A program made the translations under genes and the position numbers. DNA of 64,000 nucleotides from Capitulum mitella (Eukaryota; Arthropoda; Thecostraca; Pollicipedomorpha; Pollicipedidae): NCBI GenBank assembly GCA_030062745.1, contig CP099848.1, positions 4,784,685 through 4,848,684 on the forward strand, in the 5' to 3' direction. This document shows positions 59,907 through 64,000 of the stretch, in pieces. The notes under the pieces are model-generated. The model was given only the letters and a program-made list of their open reading frames with translations, ran no database searches and was not told where the DNA came from. How positions within the stretch are numbered: the first letter of the stretch is position 1; the number at the start of each line of letters is the position of its first letter.

Positions 59907-60345
59907 CCAGAGGAGGCCGCCCCAGGTCCGTTGTTAGGGGCAGAGCAGGACGTCCTAGGTCCGTTGTTAGAGGCAGATCAGGATGCCCCGGGCCCAGTTT
60001 TGGGGGCAGAGCAGGCGGCCACAGATCCGTTGTGAGGCATCGCAGGACGCCCCGGGTCCGGTGCTGGGGGCAGAGCAGGCGGCCCCAGGGGCCCGTTGTT
60101 AGGGGCAGAGCAGGACTTCCCAGGTCCGGTGTTAGGGACAGAGAAGGACGCTCCAAGACCGTTGTTAGGGGCAGGTCGGGACGCCCAGGTCCGTTCTTAT
60201 GGGCAGAGCGGGACGTCCCAGGTCCGTTGTTAGAGGCAGAGCGGGACGTCCCAGGTCCGTTGTTAGAGGCAGAGCAGGACGCCCAGGTCCGTTGTTAGAG
60301 GCAGAACAGGACGCCCAGGTCCGTTGTTAAAAGCAGAGCAGGCTA
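59907..60345. repeat. 32-33-bp minisatellite, about 13 units
   Basis: Units of GCAGAGCAGGACGCCCAGGT followed by CCGTTGTTAGAG repeat with 32- or 33-bp spacing. The 3' units (about 60190-60330) are almost identical and the 5' units are diverged and length-variable, which points to recent expansion from the 3' side. Open frames across it are a by-product. Confidence 0.88.
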
Positions 60346-60665
60346 GGCCGATCCCGGACAGTGCCGCGGCGGCTGGCGCTGCATACCGGCCGGCCGGTCT
60401 GCCGGCAGTGGCAATCAGAGCTGGCCCGGCGCCGTCAGTACACACGCAGCGCGCTGCCGTCCGCTGGCGGCCAGCAGGTCTGCCGACGCGCTGAGGTAAC
60501 GACGTGTCCGACAGCGCGTGGCCGTGTAGCGAATGCCGTCGGACTGCCAACACCAGTGCATTGGCAGCTGCGGCAGTCTTGGTTTGGCGGGATTCCGGCA
60601 ATTGGTTTTTTTTTCTTGGTGACTGGCTGCATTGATGACGTGAAGCCACTGATTGGTCCGTTCTT
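60346..60665. other. GC-rich spacer
   Basis: No gene recognised. Confidence 0.35.
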
Positions 60666-60990
60666 AGAAAGCGAACGCAGTATTTGCTAATGCAGTATCA
60701 GATGGGACCTCGCTTTATTAAAGCTGGGTATGAGGAACGCTGACAGAGAGCAGGCGGGGAGCACCAGTGGTATTAGCGGTAATGGAAATTTTGCTCTCCG
60801 AACCGAAAGCAGATTGCCACCGCAGTGCTCAAAAAGCGAACGCAATGTTCGCCAGTCTAATATCAGATGAGATCGCGCTTTATCAAAGCTGGTTATGAGG
60901 AACGCTGACGGGGAAGCGGTCGGGGAGTACCCGCGATACCGGCGATAACGCAAATCCCGCCATCCGGACCGACAGCAGATCGCCACCGCA
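60666..60990. repeat. Tandem duplication of about 165 bp, two copies
   Basis: AAAGCGAACGCA, TATCAGATG, CGCTTTAT.AAAGCTGG, TATGAGGAACGCTGAC and GCAGAT.GCCACCGCAG occur in the same order in both copies (60668 and 60833; 60805 and 60971). The second copy is visibly richer in G and C. It could be a two-unit remnant of a satellite. Confidence 0.8.
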
Positions 60991-61690
60991 GCCGGCTTTT
61001 CGGACCTGGCGCGTGCTGACGCCCGAGGAGCCGATTGGCCGCCCGCGGCCGTCGCTGACCACGTATCGCCGGCCGATTGCAACACGCCGCAGCAGTGTAC
61101 CGCTACGGCCGGCCGGGCCTCATCGGTCGTTCCGATCTCCCTCGTTTCCCGGACGGAATGCAAATGAAGGCCGTGAGGCGGCCGGCCGGCGCCGCTCGGT
61201 AGCTGGTCGGTCCAGTTACCGAGCAATGGGCCGATGAAAGGCCGCGTTATGGTGACGACCGAACAGTGCGGGCGAATCGATGCCCAGGCGATTCGAGCTG
61301 GGGAACGCTGCCCGGCATACGGGACCCGCTGCAGTAAGTTGCTGATTTGAGCAGGTGCCAGGGAGCCGTGGTATTTGCACCTTGCCGCAGGCTCCCTGGC
61401 CAGCGTTTCTGTTTGGGCGTTCCAATCCCTGGGCCTCCAGTCATGCCGTGAATATGTGGAGCACTGATGCGATGCGGGTGGTTTCGGTAGGACGGCTCTG
61501 GACGTGGTACACGCTCATGATCTGTGTTTTATAGTGTAGGCTCCTTGGGCTGTTTTAGCATGGCCGAGCGGCAGATGTTATGAAATTGCAGCGTTATGTA
61601 AGTTTGCCGTGACGAAGTGTGGCAGCAGCAAGCGTCTGTTTAAGACGGTCGATCAATCTTTGTTCAAAACAAGACCTTACCAAATGTTCT
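60991..61690. other. GC-rich spacer with a hairpin
   Basis: An 11-bp perfect inverted repeat, GCCAGGGAGCC at 61357-61367 and its complement at 61390-61400, brackets a 22-nt loop. No gene. Confidence 0.4.
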
Positions 61691-61696
61691 TCAGAT

Positions 61697-61745
61697 GTCG
61701 TCGCCGTGGCCTGGTGGGTAGGAATCCGGTTCGAGTTCCACACCA
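61697..61745 (+). mobile_element. tRNA-like fragment (possible SINE)
   Basis: A-box-like GTGGCCTGGTGGGTA (61706-61720) is followed closely by a good B-box match, GGTTCGAGTTCC (61728-61739). The two are too close for a tRNA gene, so this would be an internally deleted SINE head or coincidence. Confidence 0.35.
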
Positions 61746-63360
61746 GGCACCTGTATTTGGCTCGAGACCAATAGGGTCAGCCGGCCATGGGCGGCCGTGT
61801 CGTGGAGTTACACGGCATGATAAAGATCTCCTGCACCATCTGGATCGGTGCCTGGGGGGAAAAATTACTCCGTCTTTGGAAACATTTGGGGACAGATCAA
61901 AATCCGGCCACAAGTTTATCTTAGCAGTGGGTTATTATTCTGATTCCGATTCTCTCATTTGCGGTTTTCTTCAGACTGGCGTACTTCAGCTTCCTCTGTC
62001 GATTCTGCCTGCGACCTAATTTCTCTGTCATGCAGTGGAAATTATACCTTAGCACATAAGAGAACAATGCCAGTGGGCGGGTGGCAGGCCCGTTCCTTAG
62101 TGTTTCGGTCGAAATCATCAAACCATATTCCTTCTTTCAATGAGCGAGATAAATGACAGTCATTTAAATCCTTTGTGATATAAAACGACTGTCTGGTATA
62201 ACATAACATCCACCACGACAGAACATCATCAGATATTTCTGAACAACTTGGACCTCTGGCATCTCGAAGAGTCCCACTGCCAAACACCCTGCTCTACTCC
62301 TCCGTGTCCACTCCCCTGAGCTGCGCCACGGCTGCGGCCAGCTCCGCGTCTCTGCGTCCGCACGCCTGAGCCGCGCCGCAGTCAACGGCTCGCGGGCTGA
62401 GAAGAACCCGCCGCGCGCCGGCGCCGTCGGCGGAAAGCGAGCCGCCGCACCCCGGCTCGAGCCGGCTTAATGACTTCATTAACCGTCGGCATCATTAGGG
62501 CGGCCGCCGTCCGTCTGCCGGCGTCCGGCGGCGGCCGACGAGACGCCGGAGAGCGGCCCGCTGCGCGCGCCGGCCGTCGGGCCGCCCCCCGCCGGCCGCC
62601 GCCGGTTTTTCGGCCGGCGCGCCGCGGCGAATTGCGCGGCTTCCGTGGACCAGATGGGCGGCCGATAGGGCGTGCTGTTCTCGCGCGAACGGAAGGCCGT
62701 GCCGAATCGCTGACATGGTCCGCGTTCTGCAGAGAGCCGCATTTGCAAGACGGCTGTGAAGATGGCATGTTTTGGCCGGCTTAAGGGGTTGATGTGGTGT
62801 TGACATACCGTGTTCTGCTCGCAGCAGATTGCCTCTGGCGCCGGCGTCGCCGTGTGAACACGGCTGCGTGCTTTTCGCGAGCGAGCTGTAGTGCGGTTTA
62901 AAGGGATAACACTGGTAATGATACGGTTTTCTTTAATTCCTCCGGATACATTACAGTACAGGGTCTACACTGAACGATGCACTTTGGCCAAAATTTCAGA
63001 GAAATTGCATGATTGTTCGTTAAACTGTTACACACATTTCCCACGAACTTTCTGCCGTTAACCCTCCTGCCTTCCTTCGAGTTCAGCCTTCTCTTTGTCC
63101 CGTCCACCTCCCCAGCATCTCCACCTGCCGAATGACTCGTAAGCGCATAGAACGGCAGATGTCATTTGCGTGCGGCAATAGATGGCTGCGTGGCGTGAGA
63201 GCCGGGACCGCCGCCGTCACATCCGTATTGGGCTTCTTCTGCGAACAGCATAAAATAGCTGACGTCCCACACGAACGCCGCCATCGCTCACGCGACTTTT
63301 CCTGTATTTGTATGCGTCTGCGCTGCGCCTGTTTTTGTTTGGGGTCTCGACAGACGGCCA
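61746..63360. other. Mixed spacer with a CpG-rich patch
   Basis: A GC-rich patch at about 62280-62740 has low-complexity frames on both strands. TAAT motifs cluster near 62466-62500. No supported exon. Confidence 0.35.
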
Positions 63361-63371
63361 GCTTAGTGTCT

Positions 63372-63387
63372 ATTAGGCGCGCCTAAT
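63372..63387. promoter_or_regulatory. Perfect 16-bp palindrome with two TAAT cores
   Basis: ATTAGGCGCGCCTAAT reads identically on both strands and places homeodomain-type ATTA/TAAT cores symmetrically around GGCGCGCC. It could be a dimeric homeodomain site, but function is inferred from sequence alone. Confidence 0.4.
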
Positions 63388-63850
63388 GGCGCAAATGGCC
63401 CGAGGGAGTAACCTGCCCACTCACGCGCCGTAAATCAGCCGATTGGGTGATAAAGCGGCAAAAAGCCGGGCCGCATTAAAACGCGCGGTGCGCTCGGCGC
63501 CGCTGCTGGCGCATTGTGCCTGCATGGTCGTGGCGCTTCACAGTAGCGCGGCGGGTCCTGCACTGGCTGCCTGTAGTAACGTTAAAAGTCAAAAGCATAA
63601 GGGGTGGTGACATTAGTCACACCTCTACTGCCTGGCTAGAGACTTGAACAGCTGTATGATCGCTGGCTAGATTGGTGTGAGGGTTCCGGTTATCTTGGCC
63701 ATCTTTTGACATCAGTAGCCAATAGCCGTGCAAGTTCCGTCTGCTGTAACGTCAGAAAGATGACTTGGAGGGACTGGCCTTCTCTGTGTCGAGGCTGTTG
63801 AGGGTTCTCCCTGCAAACCGTCCACTTTCCATCACCGAACGCGTTGTCTC
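63388..63850. other. Mixed spacer
   Basis: GC-rich to about 63560, then mixed. Nothing else recognised. Confidence 0.35.
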
Positions 63851-64000
63851 CCGCTGCTGGGTCTGCATGGAGCAGTCAGCAGTCTGTTGTCCCACAGATG
63901 GATCTGAAATGGGTCAGCAGTCTGCTGTGATCCACTGCTAGGTCTGAGATGGGTCGGCAGTCTGTTGTGTTCCGCTGTTGGGTCTGAGGGGAGTAGTCGG
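63851..64000. repeat. About 40-bp tandem repeat, cut by the window end
   Basis: CAGTCTG(T/C)TGT...GGTCTGA.ATGGGTC.G units begin near 63880, 63918 and 63958, and the array runs past the window edge. Unit spacing is 38-42 bp. Confidence 0.75.

Noticed and set aside
59581..60298. Long frames with repeated Pro/Leu/Thr or Gly/Arg peptides
   Set aside because: Generated by the 32-33-bp minisatellite.
1..64000. CRISPR array, bacterial operon, prophage or rRNA content
   Set aside because: No regularly spaced repeats with unique spacers, no operon-like gene packing and no rRNA sequence were seen. The window is clearly eukaryotic.

Overview
The window is animal nuclear DNA, probably from an invertebrate and possibly an arthropod. 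It has no dense operons, rRNA, tRNA genes or CRISPR. What it has is very sparse coding sequence with eukaryotic splice donors, short non-autonomous hAT-type transposons with 8-bp target duplications, tRNA-derived SINE-like elements, a decayed IS630/Tc1-mariner transposase of a kind common in arthropods, and many minisatellites. No species can be named from the sequence alone.

Only two stretches have a convincing coding signature, both on the + strand and both in CpG-rich islands. Exon A (22979-23411) and exon B (58604-58750) each start at a plausible initiator ATG, use G or C at nearly every third codon position, and end at a consensus GT donor (phase 1 and phase 0). I recognise neither protein. 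They could be first coding exons of two genes, or alternative first exons of one locus with large introns. No downstream exon could be identified.

The rest alternates between GC-rich, CpG-rich blocks and AT-richer spacers. The main GC-rich blocks are about 3.6-6.5, 7.4-7.9, 8.6-10.1, 13.2-14.4, 15.1-16.3, 18.4-19.9, 20.8-21.2, 21.9-23.6, 25.8-26.5, 31.9-33.1, 35.3-35.8, 44.3-44.6, 53.1-55.3, 56.1-56.6, 57.2-59.1, 59.7-61.4 and 62.3-62.8 kb. Long open frames inside them are low-complexity Arg/Pro/Ala/Gly strings open on both strands and are treated as chance. Some islands carry perfect CRE sites and may be promoters or enhancers.

Repeats explain much of the remainder: hAT-type MITEs at 1.0, 14.5, 35.1, 36.4 and 49.8 kb (the 14.5 and 35.1 kb copies belong to one family); a SINE-like family with copies at 12.3-12.6 and 50.5-50.9 kb; a foldback element at 47.0-47.2 kb inside an inverted pair of another repeat (46.8 and 48.2 kb); minisatellites of 21, 22, 32-33 and about 40 bp; tandem duplications of about 150 bp (30.2 kb) and 165 bp (60.7 kb); and a GGGAC pentamer array beside two CREs (25.9-26.2 kb). 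The AT-rich 44.6-53 kb stretch is the richest in transposon remnants.
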